From: AC-51 sp963749895
GTDB lineage: Bacteria > Actinomycetota > UBA4738 > HRBIN12
Assembly: GCA_963749895.1 (NCBI GenBank)
Contig: CAVVOG010000003.1
Span: 1 to 64,000, forward strand
DNA: 64,000 nucleotides
Direction: 5' to 3'
Each line of letters starts with the position of its first letter. The stretch's first letter is position 1. The position numbers and the translations under genes were made by a program. Under the pieces are notes generated by a model. That model was not told where the DNA came from. It worked only from the letters and a program-made list of their open reading frames with translations, and made no database searches. This document shows, piece by piece, positions 8,870 to 25,039 of the stretch.

Positions 8870-8937
8870 GCTCGTTTGCCGTGCCGTCCACCGCGCTCAT
8901 CGTCGTGCGCACCCGATAGCCCTGGGAGGGATCCTGG

Positions 8938-11900
8938 TTGCCTGACCAGCTTGTTCCTGTACGGAACCGTGTCAGTTTCTCCAAGCTCGACGAGGTCCTG
9001 CCCCTTCCGGACCTCGTGGCCATCCAGAAGGACTCCTTCGATTGGCTGATCGCGGAAGGGATCAAGGAGGTCCTCGACGAGGTCAGTCCCATCGAGGACT
9101 TCACCGAGCAGTTCCAGCTCTACTTCGGTCGCCACGAGTTCCGTGAGCAGAAGTTCTCCGAAGAGGAGTGCCGGGACAAGGACATCACCTTCAGCCAGCC
9201 CTTGTTCGTCGAGGCCACCTTCGTCAACAAGGTGACCGGCGAGATCAAGGAGCAGGAGGTCTTCATGGGGGACTTCCCCATGATGACCGACCGCGGCACC
9301 TTCATCATCAACGGCACCGAGCGTGTCGTGGTGTCGCAGCTCGTCCGTTCGCCCGGCGTGTACTTCAGCCGTGACCTGGACAAGACCACCGACAGGGAGG
9401 TCTTCGTCGCCAAGATCATCCCGGGCCGTGGCGCCTGGCTGGAGTTCGACGTCGACAAGAAGGAGACCGTCGGCGTCCGCATCGACCGCAAGCGCCGCCA
9501 GAACATCACCGTGCTGCTCAAGGCGCTCGGGTGGACCGAGGACGAGATCCTCAAGCTCTTCGAGAACGCCCCCAGCATCCAGCTGACCCTGGAGAAGGAC
9601 CACGTCCACACCCAGGAGGAGGCCCTCGAGGACATCTACCGCAAGCTCCGCCCGGGCGAGCCGCCCACGGCCGAGTCGGCGAAGACGCTCATCGAGAACC
9701 TGTTCTTCAACCCGAAGCGCTACGACCTGGCCAAGGTCGGCCGTCACAAGGTCGACAAGAAGCTCGGCCCGGCCCAGGGCGAGCTGCTCAAGCAGCTGAA
9801 GGCCCACCACAAGGCCCTCGGCGAGCTGGACAACCCCGACCGCAAGGGCTTCGAGCAGTTCAAGGCCCGCGTGTTCTCGGCCCAGCTCAAGGACGAGCAG
9901 GCCCCCGGCGCGCCGAAGTACAAGGGCGTCCTCACCTACGAGGACATGCTGAAGTCGATCGGCTACCTCGTGAAGCTGCACGCCGGCGAGGAGGGCTACG
10001 ACCCCGACGACATCGACCACTTCGGCAACCGCCGCCTCCGCAGCGTCGGCGAGCTGATCCAGAACCAGATCCGGATCGGCCTGTCGCGCATGGAGCGCGT
10101 GGTCAAGGAGCGCATGACGACCCAGGACGTCGAGGCGATCACGCCCCAGACCCTGATCAACATCCGCCCCGTCGTCGCCAGCATCAAGGAGTTCTTCGGG
10201 ACCTCCCAGCTGTCGCAGTTCATGGACCAGACGAACACCCTGTCGGGCCTGACCCACAAGCGGCGCCTCTCGGCGCTCGGGCCCGGCGGTCTGTCCCGCG
10301 AGCGCGCGGGCTTCGAGGTCCGCGACGTCCACCCGTCGCACTACGGCCGGATGTGCCCGATCGAGACCCCGGAGGGCCCGAACATCGGCCTGATCGGCTC
10401 GCTGTCCAGCTTCGCGCGGGTGAACGAGTTCGGGTTCATCGAGACCCCGTACCGGCGCGTCGAGGCCGGCAAGGTCACCACGAAGATCGACTACCTGTCG
10501 GCCGACGAGGAGGACCGCCACGTCATCGCGCAGGCGAACACCCCCTACGACGCGAAGACCGGCAAGCTCGCCGACTCGGTCCTGGTCCGCCGCAAGGGCG
10601 GCGAGGTCGAGTCGGTGCCGCCCGCCGAGGTCGACTACATGGACGTCTCGCCCAAGCAGCTGGTCTCGGTGGCCGCCGCGCTGATCCCGTTCCTGGAGCA
10701 CGACGACGCGAACCGGGCCCTGATGGGCGCCAACATGCAGAAGCAGGCCGTGCCGCTCCTGCGTTCGGAGGCGCCGCTCGTGGGCACCGGGGCGGAGTTC
10801 CGGGCCGCGGTCGACGCCGGTGACGTCGTGATCGCCGAGGAGAACGGCGTGGTCGAGGACGTCTCGGCCGAGGACATCGTGATCAAGGACTCGCGTGGCC
10901 AGCTCCACGTGTACGAGCTGATCAAGTTCCGCCGCTCGAACCAGGGCACGAACATCAACCAGCGGCCGATCGTGAACGCCGGCGACAAGGTCGTGAAGGG
11001 TCAGATCATCGCCGACGGCCCCAGCACGGAGGCCGGCGAGATGGCCCTGGGCAAGAACCTGGTGGTCGCGTACATGCCCTGGGAGGGGCACAACTACGAG
11101 GACGCGATCATCCTGTCCGAGCGGTTGGTCAAGGACGACGTGCTCACCTCGATCCACATCGAGGAGCACGAGGTCGACGCCCGCGACACGAAGCTGGGCG
11201 CCGAGGAGATCACCCGCGACATCCCGAACGTCTCCGAGGAGATCCTCAAGGACCTCGACGAGCGCGGCATCGTGCGGATCGGGGCCGAGGTGAGCCCCGG
11301 CGACTACCTGGTGGGCAAGGTCACCCCCAAGGGCGAGACCGAGCTCACGCCCGAGGAGCGCCTGCTCCGCGCGATCTTCGGTGAGAAGGCGCGCGAGGTG
11401 CGCGACACCTCCTTGAAGGTGCCGCACGGCGAGCAGGGCAAGGTGATCGGGGTCCGCGTGTTCAACCGCGACGAGGGCGACGAGCTCTCGCCCGGCGTGA
11501 ACCAGCTGGTCCGCGTGTACGTGGCCCAGAAGCGGAAGATCTCCGACGGCGACAAGCTCGCCGGCCGCCACGGGAACAAGGGCGTCATCTCGACGATCCT
11601 GCCCGAGGAGGACATGCCGTTCCTCGAGGACGGGACGCCGGTCGACATCATCTTGAACCCGCTCGGCGTGCCCAGCCGGATGAACCTCGGGCAGGTGCTC
11701 GAGGCCCACCTCGGCTTCGCGGCGCTCGTCGGGTTCTCGAAGGACGGCCAGGACCACATCGGGCCGGTCCACGTGGCGACGCCGGTGTTCGACGGCGCGC
11801 GCGAGGGCGAGATCCTCGACGCGCTCGCCAGCTCGCACCCGAACCGCGACGGTCTCAAGCAGATCGACGAGGTCGGCAAGGCGCGGCTGTTCGACGGCCG

Positions 11901-12390
11901 CAACGGCCAGCCCTACGAGGAGCCGGTCACGGTCGGCGTCGCGTACATCCTGAAGCTGCTCCACCTGGTCGACGACAAGATCCACGCGCGTTCGACCGGC
12001 CCCTACTCGATGATCACGCAGCAGCCCCTGGGCGGGAAGGCCCAGTTCGGCGGCCAGCGGTTCGGCGAGATGGAGGTGTGGGCGCTCGAGGCGTACGGCG
12101 CCGCCTACGCGCTGCAGGAGTTGCTGACGATCAAGTCCGACGACGTCTTGGGCCGCGTGAAGGTCTACGAGGCGATCGTCAAGGGCGAGAACATCCCCGA
12201 GCCGGGGATCCCGGAGTCCTTCAAGGTCCTGATCAAGGAGATGCAGTCGCTCTGCCTCAACGTCGAGGTCCGTTCCTCGACCGGCGAGGAGATCGAGCTT
12301 CGCGAGACCGACGAGGACGTCTTCCGGGCCGCGGAGGAGCTGGGCATCGACCTCAGCCGCCGCGAGCCGGCCGGCGCGGACTTCGAATAG
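8938..12390 (+). CDS. rpoB: DNA-directed RNA polymerase beta subunit
   Basis: 1150 residues, the usual actinobacterial size. TTG is the start (MPDQLVPVRNRVSFSKLDEV), with GGGAGG about 8 nt upstream. The rifampicin region is intact (FFGTSQLSQFMDQTNTLSGL then THKRRLSALGPGG): Asp, His and Ser at the main resistance positions are the sensitive forms, while the two residues around Asn519 differ from E. coli. Also present are 'CPIETPEGPNIGLIGSL', the 'RHGNKGVIS' catalytic-loop region and the C-terminal clamp 'GGKAQFGGQRFGEMEVWALE'. With RpoC and RpoA it forms the core enzyme. rpoC follows after 21 nt; two tandem promoters lie upstream. Codon use is even and there are no frame breaks. Confidence 0.98.
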   Translation: MPDQLVPVRNRVSFSKLDEVLPLPDLVAIQKDSFDWLIAEGIKEVLDEVSPIEDFTEQFQLYFGRHEFREQKFSEEECRDKDITFSQPLFVEATFVNKVTGEIKEQEVFMGDFPMMTDRGTFIINGTERVVVSQLVRSPGVYFSRDLDKTTDREVFVAKIIPGRGAWLEFDVDKKETVGVRIDRKRRQNITVLLKALGWTEDEILKLFENAPSIQLTLEKDHVHTQEEALEDIYRKLRPGEPPTAESAKTLIENLFFNPKRYDLAKVGRHKVDKKLGPAQGELLKQLKAHHKALGELDNPDRKGFEQFKARVFSAQLKDEQAPGAPKYKGVLTYEDMLKSIGYLVKLHAGEEGYDPDDIDHFGNRRLRSVGELIQNQIRIGLSRMERVVKERMTTQDVEAITPQTLINIRPVVASIKEFFGTSQLSQFMDQTNTLSGLTHKRRLSALGPGGLSRERAGFEVRDVHPSHYGRMCPIETPEGPNIGLIGSLSSFARVNEFGFIETPYRRVEAGKVTTKIDYLSADEEDRHVIAQANTPYDAKTGKLADSVLVRRKGGEVESVPPAEVDYMDVSPKQLVSVAAALIPFLEHDDANRALMGANMQKQAVPLLRSEAPLVGTGAEFRAAVDAGDVVIAEENGVVEDVSAEDIVIKDSRGQLHVYELIKFRRSNQGTNINQRPIVNAGDKVVKGQIIADGPSTEAGEMALGKNLVVAYMPWEGHNYEDAIILSERLVKDDVLTSIHIEEHEVDARDTKLGAEEITRDIPNVSEEILKDLDERGIVRIGAEVSPGDYLVGKVTPKGETELTPEERLLRAIFGEKAREVRDTSLKVPHGEQGKVIGVRVFNRDEGDELSPGVNQLVRVYVAQKRKISDGDKLAGRHGNKGVISTILPEEDMPFLEDGTPVDIILNPLGVPSRMNLGQVLEAHLGFAALVGFSKDGQDHIGPVHVATPVFDGAREGEILDALASSHPNRDGLKQIDEVGKARLFDGRNGQPYEEPVTVGVAYILKLLHLVDDKIHARSTGPYSMITQQPLGGKAQFGGQRFGEMEVWALEAYGAAYALQELLTIKSDDVLGRVKVYEAIVKGENIPEPGIPESFKVLIKEMQSLCLNVEVRSSTGEEIELRETDEDVFRAAEELGIDLSRREPAGADFE

Positions 12391-12411
12391 CAGGGAAGGG
12401 GACAGCGAGGC

Positions 12412-16329
<3,918 letters not shown>

Positions 16330-16351
16330 GAGCACGCGGCACGGCGACGAC

Positions 16352-16377
16352 AGGCGGGGCCCTTCCGGGCCCCGCCT
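16352..16377 (+). terminator. Hairpin terminator after rpoC
   Basis: AGGCGGGGCCC (16352-16362) and GGGCCCCGCCT (16367-16377) form a perfect 11-bp stem with a TTCC loop, 22 nt after the rpoC stop. No T run follows, as is common in high-GC genomes. Confidence 0.7.
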
Positions 16378-16419
16378 CTCGCGTTCCCGGGGTCCCTGAG
16401 GTGCGCGGCCGAACGGCCG

Positions 16420-16447
16420 TTCACGCCGTACGGCCGCGCTCTAGCAT
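16420..16447 (+). promoter_or_regulatory. Possible promoter of the secreted protein gene at 16502
   Basis: TTCACG (16420-16425), 16-nt spacer, TAGCAT (16442-16447). Weak -35. The remaining intergenic sequence holds no gene. Confidence 0.35.
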
Positions 16448-16501
16448 CGACCGCGAGCGGGGCACACCCCCGGGCTCCGCAGTGAAGACGGGAGGGAGCG
16501 G

Positions 16502-18481
16502 ATGGATCGACGTATGCGTCGCCGGGGCCTCGCGACGGTTGCCGCGCTCGCGCTGGTTGCCGGCATGCTGTGGGCTCCGACGCTCGGTGCCGCAGCGCCG
16601 CGCAAGGCGCGGCCCGCGCCCGTGCGGTACGCGGGCCGCACGGCATCGATCGCGGACGTGGCTGCGGCGCGGTCGAGACCGAGCGGGATCTCGCTGGATG
16701 CGTTGATCGACGAGGCGAGAGCCGACATCGCGAAGTTCCGCGAGCGCTTCGACACGCCCTCGAAGGACGTCGGTGAGGAGGGCGGCAACTCGCTGTACGC
16801 GTCGCGACTGCCGGTGGCCCCGAGCTTGCCGGTGGGCGACGGCGCGTCGGCGGGCGTCACGTTCGAGGGGCTGAACCACTTCGACAGCCGGTACTCGGGT
16901 GAGGGCAACGCCTTCTCGGGAGAGCCTGCCGACCAGGGTCTGTGCGTGAGTGACGAGTACGTGTTCGAGATCGTGAACTCGGTCGTGCAGGTGTACGACC
17001 TCCACGGCACGCCGCAGATCGAGGGGAACCCATACTTCGACGACGGGCCGCCGGTCGGTCTGACCCTGAACGAGTTCTACGGGCTGCCGCCGGCGTTCGA
17101 GCGGCCCGCCGGCCCCTTCGGGCCGTTCATGTTCGACGTGTGGTGCCTGTACGACGCCGAGGCCGAGCGGTGGTTCGTGACCTCGTCGAACCTGTCGCAG
17201 GACCCGGTGACCGGTGCGTTCGACGGGCCGGCGTACACGAACATCGCCGTGAGCATGACCTCGGATCCGCTGGGCGGATGGCACCGCTACGTCCTCGACA
17301 ACACGAACAACGGGCAGAACGGCACGCCCGATCACGGGTGCTCGAGCGGGTTCTGCTTCGGTGACTACCCACAGATCGGGCTCGACGCGGCCGGCTTCTA
17401 CGTCGCGACGAACGAGTTCGACAACCTGGGTGCCGGGGAGTTCCACGGGGCGCAGCTGTACGCGTTCTCCAAGGCCGACCTGATCGCCGGGGACCCCTCG
17501 CCGACGACGGTCTACCTCGAGAACGTGATGACGCAGACGCTGGGAGACCTGGCGTACACGGTCCAGCCGGTCAACGCGACCCCCGCCGAGTGGGACCGTT
17601 CCGGCGGCGGCCGGATGTACTTCGGGATGAGCGTGTCGCCGTACACGAACTCGGGCGCCGCGAACCGCATGGTGCTGTACGCGCTGCGGAACACGAGCTC
17701 GCTCGGGACCGACACCCCGTCGGTGTCGCTGGTCGAGACCGCGGTCGGCACCCAGAAGTACGTGGTGCCGTTCAAGGCGGCGCAGAAGGTCGGGCCGGCT
17801 CCGCTGCAGAAGTGCATCAACATCGGGGTCACCTGCTACGGCGAGAACTATCCCAACGTGCGGATACCGCACCCGCTGGACGCGGGCAGCGGCAAGGTCT
17901 ACGGGGCGTGGCTGCACGACGGCGTCGTGTACCTGACCACGTCGACCGCGCTCAGGGGGACCGGCGCCGCGAAGATCAACGTGACGAACGGCACCTGGAC
18001 GTTCGTGAAGCAGCGGGTCGGCGTGGCGTACTTCGCGCTGGCGCCGTCGTGGGCCGGTGGGTTCCGCGCCGCGCTGGTCGAAGAGGGATTCGCCGCGGTC
18101 GCGGGCAACAACCTGTCGTACCCGTCGATCGCGATCGGACCGAGCGGTGACGGGGCGATCGGCGCGACGCTCGTAGGGCCGGACCACTACCCGGCCACGG
18201 CGTACATCCCGTTCACGCTCGGAGAGGAGCCGACGTCGGTCGAACTGCCGTCGCCTGGGCTCGGGCCGAGCGACGGCTTCACCGGGCTGGCCGGGTACTA
18301 CCGGCCCCGGTGGGGCGACTACGGCACCGCCACGGTGAGCCCGGACGGCAACGTGTGGATCGCGGCGCAGTCGGTCGAGCAGAGCTGCTCGTTCTCGGAG
18401 TGGCTGGCCGACACGACGTGCGGCTACACGCGGACGTTCCTGGCGAACTGGTCGACGCGGATCGTCGAGGTGGAGGTGTAG
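16502..18481 (+). CDS. Large secreted protein, probable beta-propeller-like fold, function unknown
   Basis: 659 residues; ATG with GGGAGGGAGCGG just upstream. Residues 1-33 are a signal peptide (basic start, 'GLATVAALALVAGMLWAPTL', then GAAA). The mature part is acidic and Tyr/Gly/Asn-rich with repeated short beta-type units such as 'WCLYDAEAERWFVTSSNLSQ', 'NIAVSMTSDPLGGWHRYVLD' and 'GDYGTATVSPDGNVWIAAQS', a pattern of blade-like repeats. Eight or more cysteines probably form disulfides. No enzyme motif, lipobox or C-terminal anchor is seen, so it is likely released. It stands alone between the rpoBC terminator and the convergent regulator operon; it is not part of the ribosomal operons. Confidence 0.7.
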   Translation: MDRRMRRRGLATVAALALVAGMLWAPTLGAAAPRKARPAPVRYAGRTASIADVAAARSRPSGISLDALIDEARADIAKFRERFDTPSKDVGEEGGNSLYASRLPVAPSLPVGDGASAGVTFEGLNHFDSRYSGEGNAFSGEPADQGLCVSDEYVFEIVNSVVQVYDLHGTPQIEGNPYFDDGPPVGLTLNEFYGLPPAFERPAGPFGPFMFDVWCLYDAEAERWFVTSSNLSQDPVTGAFDGPAYTNIAVSMTSDPLGGWHRYVLDNTNNGQNGTPDHGCSSGFCFGDYPQIGLDAAGFYVATNEFDNLGAGEFHGAQLYAFSKADLIAGDPSPTTVYLENVMTQTLGDLAYTVQPVNATPAEWDRSGGGRMYFGMSVSPYTNSGAANRMVLYALRNTSSLGTDTPSVSLVETAVGTQKYVVPFKAAQKVGPAPLQKCINIGVTCYGENYPNVRIPHPLDAGSGKVYGAWLHDGVVYLTTSTALRGTGAAKINVTNGTWTFVKQRVGVAYFALAPSWAGGFRAALVEEGFAAVAGNNLSYPSIAIGPSGDGAIGATLVGPDHYPATAYIPFTLGEEPTSVELPSPGLGPSDGFTGLAGYYRPRWGDYGTATVSPDGNVWIAAQSVEQSCSFSEWLADTTCGYTRTFLANWSTRIVEVEV

Positions 18482-18521
18482 GGCGGTTCGACCAGCTCGC
18501 TCCGGCGAGGTGGTGCAAGGG

Positions 18522-18539
18522 CGGGGCCTTCGGGCCCCG
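18522..18539 (+). terminator. Hairpin terminator with TTCG loop
   Basis: CGGGGCC (18522-18528), TTCG, GGCCCCG (18533-18539), a 7-bp GC stem closed by a stable tetraloop, 40 nt after the secreted-protein gene. Confidence 0.6.
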
Positions 18540-18555
18540 TCCCTGCCGTCGTCGG

Positions 18556-18676
18556 TCGTCAACAGGTTGCGCGCAGGGAGCGGCCTGGCATCGCTCGGAG
18601 GTCAACCTGTTGACGAGTACGCGACCCCTCGAGTCCCACACCGCGCAACCTGTTGACGAGTACGCGACCCCTCGAG
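18556..18676. repeat. Second cluster of short repeats (core CAACCTGTTGACGA), with a 31-nt direct repeat
   Basis: A minus copy TCGTCAACAGGTTGCGC (18556-18572) faces GCGCAACCTGTTGACGA (18644-18660): perfect 17-bp arms. A further plus copy lies at 18603-18616. The plus copies are part of a perfect 31-nt direct repeat (18603-18633 and 18646-18676). It lies between convergent genes and has the same architecture as the cluster at 8566-8692 but its own central bases. Confidence 0.8.
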
Positions 18677-18686
18677 CCCGACCGAC

Positions 18687-19142
18687 TCAGTCGTCGAGGA
18701 ACCACGCGGGGTCGGCGCGGCCCTGCAGCGCCCGGGTCATCCGGTCGAGCAGCTCGTCCAGCTCGTCGAACCGGAGTCCGGGGATCGAGGACAGCCCCCC
18801 GACCGCGCCGTCGATCGTCTCGAGGCAGCTGGAGAGGTGCTCTCGCCCTTGCGGGGTGATCGCGACCGATCGGGCCCAGCCCTCGTCGATCACTCGGAGC
18901 CGCCGCGCCGCGAGGTGCCGCTTCACCAGCACGGCGGCCGCCTGTCGGCTGACGCCCATCGAGCGCCCGATCTCGCCTGCGTGCACCAGGTCGGGTGCCT
19001 CGGCCACGATCTTCAGCGCGCGCGTGGCGGCGAAGGTGGTGTCGAGGTGCAACAGGACGCTGTCGAGGAGCATCACGAGCTCGTGACGGGCCCGCTCCAG
19101 CCGGACCGCGAACCCGAACGGTGAGAAGACCGGCTCGAACAT
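18687..19142 (-). CDS. MarR-family transcriptional regulator
   Basis: 151 residues from ATG at 19142. The middle is a winged helix-turn-helix: 'TRALKIVAEAPDLVHAGEIG', recognition region 'RSMGVSRQAAAVLVKRHLAA', and wing 'RRLRVIDEGWARSVAITPQG', followed by the dimerisation helices. This layout is that of MarR-type dimers that bind palindromic operators and often sense small molecules. It is the last gene of a minus-strand group after a metallopeptidase and an inositol-phosphatase-family gene; its target is unknown. Confidence 0.75.
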   Translation of the reverse strand: MFEPVFSPFGFAVRLERARHELVMLLDSVLLHLDTTFAATRALKIVAEAPDLVHAGEIGRSMGVSRQAAAVLVKRHLAARRLRVIDEGWARSVAITPQGREHLSSCLETIDGAVGGLSSIPGLRFDELDELLDRMTRALQGRADPAWFLDD

Positions 19143-19150
19143 GCCCCTTC

Positions 19151-19705
19151 TTACCGGCCACCACCGACATCGGCCTCGTAGGCCTCCACCAGCGCCGCCA
19201 GCGGCCGCCCGCACGCCGCCGCGAACGCCCCCTCGTCGTAGGAGCCGTCGGCCAGCCGGGCGCACAGGGCAGCCACCGTGCCCGGCCACCGCCCCTCGAG
19301 CCACCCCAGGAAGTGCGCCGTGGTCTGGTAGCCCGCCGTGGCGCCCCCGGGCTCGAACCGCGCGAACGTCCACGGCATCGTGAAGCCCAGCACGTCGCGG
19401 ACGTGGTCGGCCAGCCCCTCGATCAGCCACGCGGTCCGCGCCGAGTACTCGGGCGCCCGAAGGTACGCGTGCGAGAGCTCGTGCAGCACGCACCCGTCGT
19501 CGTCGGGGTGCTGGGAGAACCACCGCTCGCCGAGCGTGATCGTCAGGCCGTTCGTCGAGCCGGGCACCGAGGACGACGCGCTCACCCGGACCGTCACCGC
19601 CGGCTGGGGCCACCCCAGACCCATCACCCGCGCCACGTCGCGGCCGTGCGCCTCGATCACCGCCTCGGCCCGCGCCTGCACCCGGGCACGGAACCGCCGG
19701 CCCAT
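19151..19705 (-). CDS. Basic-secretory-protein-like zinc metallopeptidase
   Basis: 184 residues. The HExxH-type zinc site is 'VLHELSHAYL' (residues about 74-83), followed by 'TAWLIEGLADHVRDVLGF' and 'GYQTTAHFLGWLEGRWPG', both hallmarks of the BSP family (PF04450), with a downstream acidic residue as likely third ligand. No signal peptide is visible, so it may be cytosolic or use another route. Its start overlaps the stop of the inositol-phosphatase gene by one base (TGATG), and the MarR gene follows after 8 nt, so all three are one operon. The substrate is unknown. Confidence 0.7.
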   Translation of the reverse strand: MGRRFRARVQARAEAVIEAHGRDVARVMGLGWPQPAVTVRVSASSSVPGSTNGLTITLGERWFSQHPDDDGCVLHELSHAYLRAPEYSARTAWLIEGLADHVRDVLGFTMPWTFARFEPGGATAGYQTTAHFLGWLEGRWPGTVAALCARLADGSYDEGAFAAACGRPLAALVEAYEADVGGGR

Positions 19706-20475
19706 CAGCCGCCCGCGATCCGCAGCAGCTCGGCGTGGACCGCCGGAGGCCCCGCCAGGATGTGCCCCTCGAGCCAGCCGTCACCGCCGTCCCAGTCGGT
19801 GACGACCCCGCCGGCCTCGGAGATCAGCAGCCCACCGGCCGCGACGTCCCACGCCGACAGCCCCAGCTCGAAGAACCCGTCGAACACCCCGCACGCCACC
19901 CACGCGAGGTCGAGACAGGCGGCGCCCGGCCTCCGCAGGTCCTCGAACGTCTCGAGCGCCGCCCCCATCGCGGCCAGGTAGCGGGGGAGACGATCCTTGC
20001 GCCGGAACGGGAACCCGGTCCCGACGACCGCCTGCGACGGCGGTCGCTCGGAGACGCGGCACGCCTCACCGGAGGGCTCCCACGCGGCGCCCAGGCCGCG
20101 TGCCGCGTGCCACGTCTCGTCCAGGAACGGCGCGTGGACCGCGCCCGCCACCACCGTCCGGCCGTCCACCAGCGCCACCGACACCCCGACCGCCCGGAAC
20201 CGGTGCACGAAGTTCGTCGTGCCGTCGAGCGGGTCGACCACCCACCGCAGGCCCTCGACGGCGCCGCCCGACTCCTCGCCGTGCATCGGGACGTCCGGCG
20301 TCGCCGAGGCCAGGAACCCCCCGATCGCCCGCTCGGACGCGACGTCCACCGAGGTCACCCAGTCGCCCGGGAGCCCCTTCGCCGTGGCCACGTCGACCGA
20401 GCCGGCCTCGCGCACGACCCGTCCCCCGACCAACGCCGCCTCGCGCGCCACCGCGCGCATCGCTGCGAGATCCAC
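19705..20475 (-). CDS. Inositol monophosphatase-family phosphatase
   Basis: 256 residues from GTG at 20475. Family motifs are complete: 'MHGEESGG' (metal Glu), 'WVVDPLDGTTNFVHRF' (the DPxDxT Mg2+ site) and 'WDVAAGGLLISEAGGVVTDW' near the end. These Mg2+-dependent enzymes cleave inositol 1-phosphate, histidinol phosphate, fructose bisphosphate or adenosine bisphosphate; the sequence does not decide among them. In Actinomycetota inositol phosphatases feed phosphatidylinositol and mycothiol synthesis. TAGCGT lies 7 nt before the GTG, so the mRNA is probably leaderless. First gene of a three-gene minus operon. Confidence 0.85.
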   Translation of the reverse strand: MDLAAMRAVAREAALVGGRVVREAGSVDVATAKGLPGDWVTSVDVASERAIGGFLASATPDVPMHGEESGGAVEGLRWVVDPLDGTTNFVHRFRAVGVSVALVDGRTVVAGAVHAPFLDETWHAARGLGAAWEPSGEACRVSERPPSQAVVGTGFPFRRKDRLPRYLAAMGAALETFEDLRRPGAACLDLAWVACGVFDGFFELGLSAWDVAAGGLLISEAGGVVTDWDGGDGWLEGHILAGPPAVHAELLRIAGG

Positions 20476-20482
20476 GGCCGGA

Positions 20483-20488
20483 ACGCTA
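20483..20488 (-). promoter_or_regulatory. -10-like TAGCGT, 7 nt before a GTG start
   Basis: On the minus strand TAGCGT, 7 nt, then the GTG of the inositol-phosphatase gene. Suggests leaderless transcription. Confidence 0.45.
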
Positions 20489-20581
20489 GCAGCGGGCGGG
20501 TCGGGCGGCGTCCGCGTTCGGTACACTCGTGCGGCACACCTCGACCGGGGGAAGGCACACCGCCCGGTCACCCGCAGCACG

Positions 20582-20611
20582 TTGACGCCCCCCCGCGTAG
20601 GCCGATAGTCT
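20582..20611 (+). promoter_or_regulatory. Promoter of the str operon (rpsL)
   Basis: TTGACG (20582-20587), 18-nt spacer, TAGTCT (20606-20611). The start near 20618 leaves a leader of about 165 nt before rpsL, without an ORF of note. The rest of 20476-20782 holds no other gene. Confidence 0.6.
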
Positions 20612-20782
20612 TAGCGGTCGCGCGCCGGTCCGGCGAGCCTGCCGGGCGCGCTTCAACGACACATCCGACGCCGCAACGCGAGATCCTTCGCGCGCGCCGG
20701 GTACCAGGCTCGCGGGCCGTCGGCCGAACGCGCCGATCGGCTCCGGTGTTTGACAACGGCAGAGAGTGCAGACGAGAGAGCT

Positions 20783-21157
20783 ATGCCCACGATCCAACAA
20801 CTCGTGCGGAAGGGTCGCCAGACCCCGAAGGTCAAGACGAAGAGCCCCGCGCTCAAGGGATCGCCGCAGCGACGCGGCGTCTGCACCCGTGTCTACACCA
20901 CCACCCCGAAGAAGCCGAACTCGGCCCTGCGGAAGGTCGCCCGCGTGCGGCTGTCCAGCGGGATCGAGGTCACCGCGTACATCCCCGGCGTGGGCCACAA
21001 CCTGCAGGAGCACTCGATCGTGCTCGTGCGTGGCGGCCGCGTGAAGGACCTGCCGGGTGTGCGCTACAAGATCGTCCGCGGCACCCTCGACACCGCCGGC
21101 GTGAAGGGCCGTCAACAGGCCCGTTCCCGCTACGGCGCGAAGAAGGGTGGCGAGTAG
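20783..21157 (+). CDS. rpsL: 30S ribosomal protein S12
   Basis: 124 residues, ATG after a purine-rich GACGAGAGAG. The decoding-centre motifs 'TTTPKKPNSALRKVARVRLS' and 'GGRVKDLPGVRYKIVRGTLD' are standard; Lys at the streptomycin-sensitive positions (in PKKPNS and GRVKDLPG) is retained. S12 sits at the A-site decoding centre of the 30S subunit. First gene of the str operon, with rpsG 2 nt downstream. Confidence 0.97.
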   Translation: MPTIQQLVRKGRQTPKVKTKSPALKGSPQRRGVCTRVYTTTPKKPNSALRKVARVRLSSGIEVTAYIPGVGHNLQEHSIVLVRGGRVKDLPGVRYKIVRGTLDTAGVKGRQQARSRYGAKKGGE

Positions 21158-21159
21158 CG

Positions 21160-21630
21160 ATGCCGCGCAAGGGACCCGCAGTACGCCGACCCGTCCAGCC
21201 GGACCCGGTCTACCAGAACGCCCTGGTGACGCAGCTCATCAACCGGATCCTGCTGAACGGCAAGAAGACCACCGCCGAGCGCATCGTCTACGACGCGCTC
21301 GAGCAGATCAGCCAGAAGACCGCCAACGACCCGGTCATCACCCTGAAGAAGGCGGTCGACAACGTCCGCCCGCTCCTCGAGGTGAAGTCTCGCCGCGTCG
21401 GTGGCGCGTCCTACCAGGTGCCGATCGAGGTCAAGCCGCAGCGCGGCACGACCCTCGCGATGCGCTGGCTCGTGAACTTCAGCCGCGCCCGCCGCGAGAA
21501 CTCGATGTCCGAGCGCCTGGTGGCCGAGATCATGGACGCCGCGAACGGCGCCGGCGCCTCGGTGAAGCGTCGCGAGGACATGCACAAGATGGCGGAGGCC
21601 AACAAGGCCTTCGCGCACTACCGCTGGTGA
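21160..21630 (+). CDS. rpsG: 30S ribosomal protein S7
   Basis: 156 residues, the usual length. It starts MPRKGPAVRRPVQPDPVYQN and contains 'GGASYQVPIEVKPQRGTTLA' and 'MRWLVNFSRARRENSMSERL', the 16S rRNA head-nucleating surface and E-site hairpin. The ATG follows the rpsL stop within a GTAGCGATG context. Part of the str operon; a GC hairpin follows before fusA. Confidence 0.97.
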   Translation: MPRKGPAVRRPVQPDPVYQNALVTQLINRILLNGKKTTAERIVYDALEQISQKTANDPVITLKKAVDNVRPLLEVKSRRVGGASYQVPIEVKPQRGTTLAMRWLVNFSRARRENSMSERLVAEIMDAANGAGASVKRREDMHKMAEANKAFAHYRW

Positions 21631-21647
21631 GAGGAGCTCACCCCAGG

Positions 21648-21667
21648 ACCCGCCCTCCGGGGCGGGT
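21648..21667 (+). terminator. Hairpin between rpsG and fusA, possible attenuator
   Basis: ACCCGCCC (21648-21655) and GGGCGGGT (21660-21667) with a TCCG loop. There is no T run, and fusA starts 21 nt later, so partial termination or mRNA processing is likelier than a full stop. Confidence 0.5.
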
Positions 21668-21688
21668 TCGTCGTGAGGGGATCCGCTG

Positions 21689-23817
<2,129 letters not shown>

Positions 23818-23835
23818 AGGAAAGGGAAGGGCGAG

Positions 23836-25020
<1,185 letters not shown>

Positions 25021-25039
25021 GCAGAGAGAAGGCGCTCAC

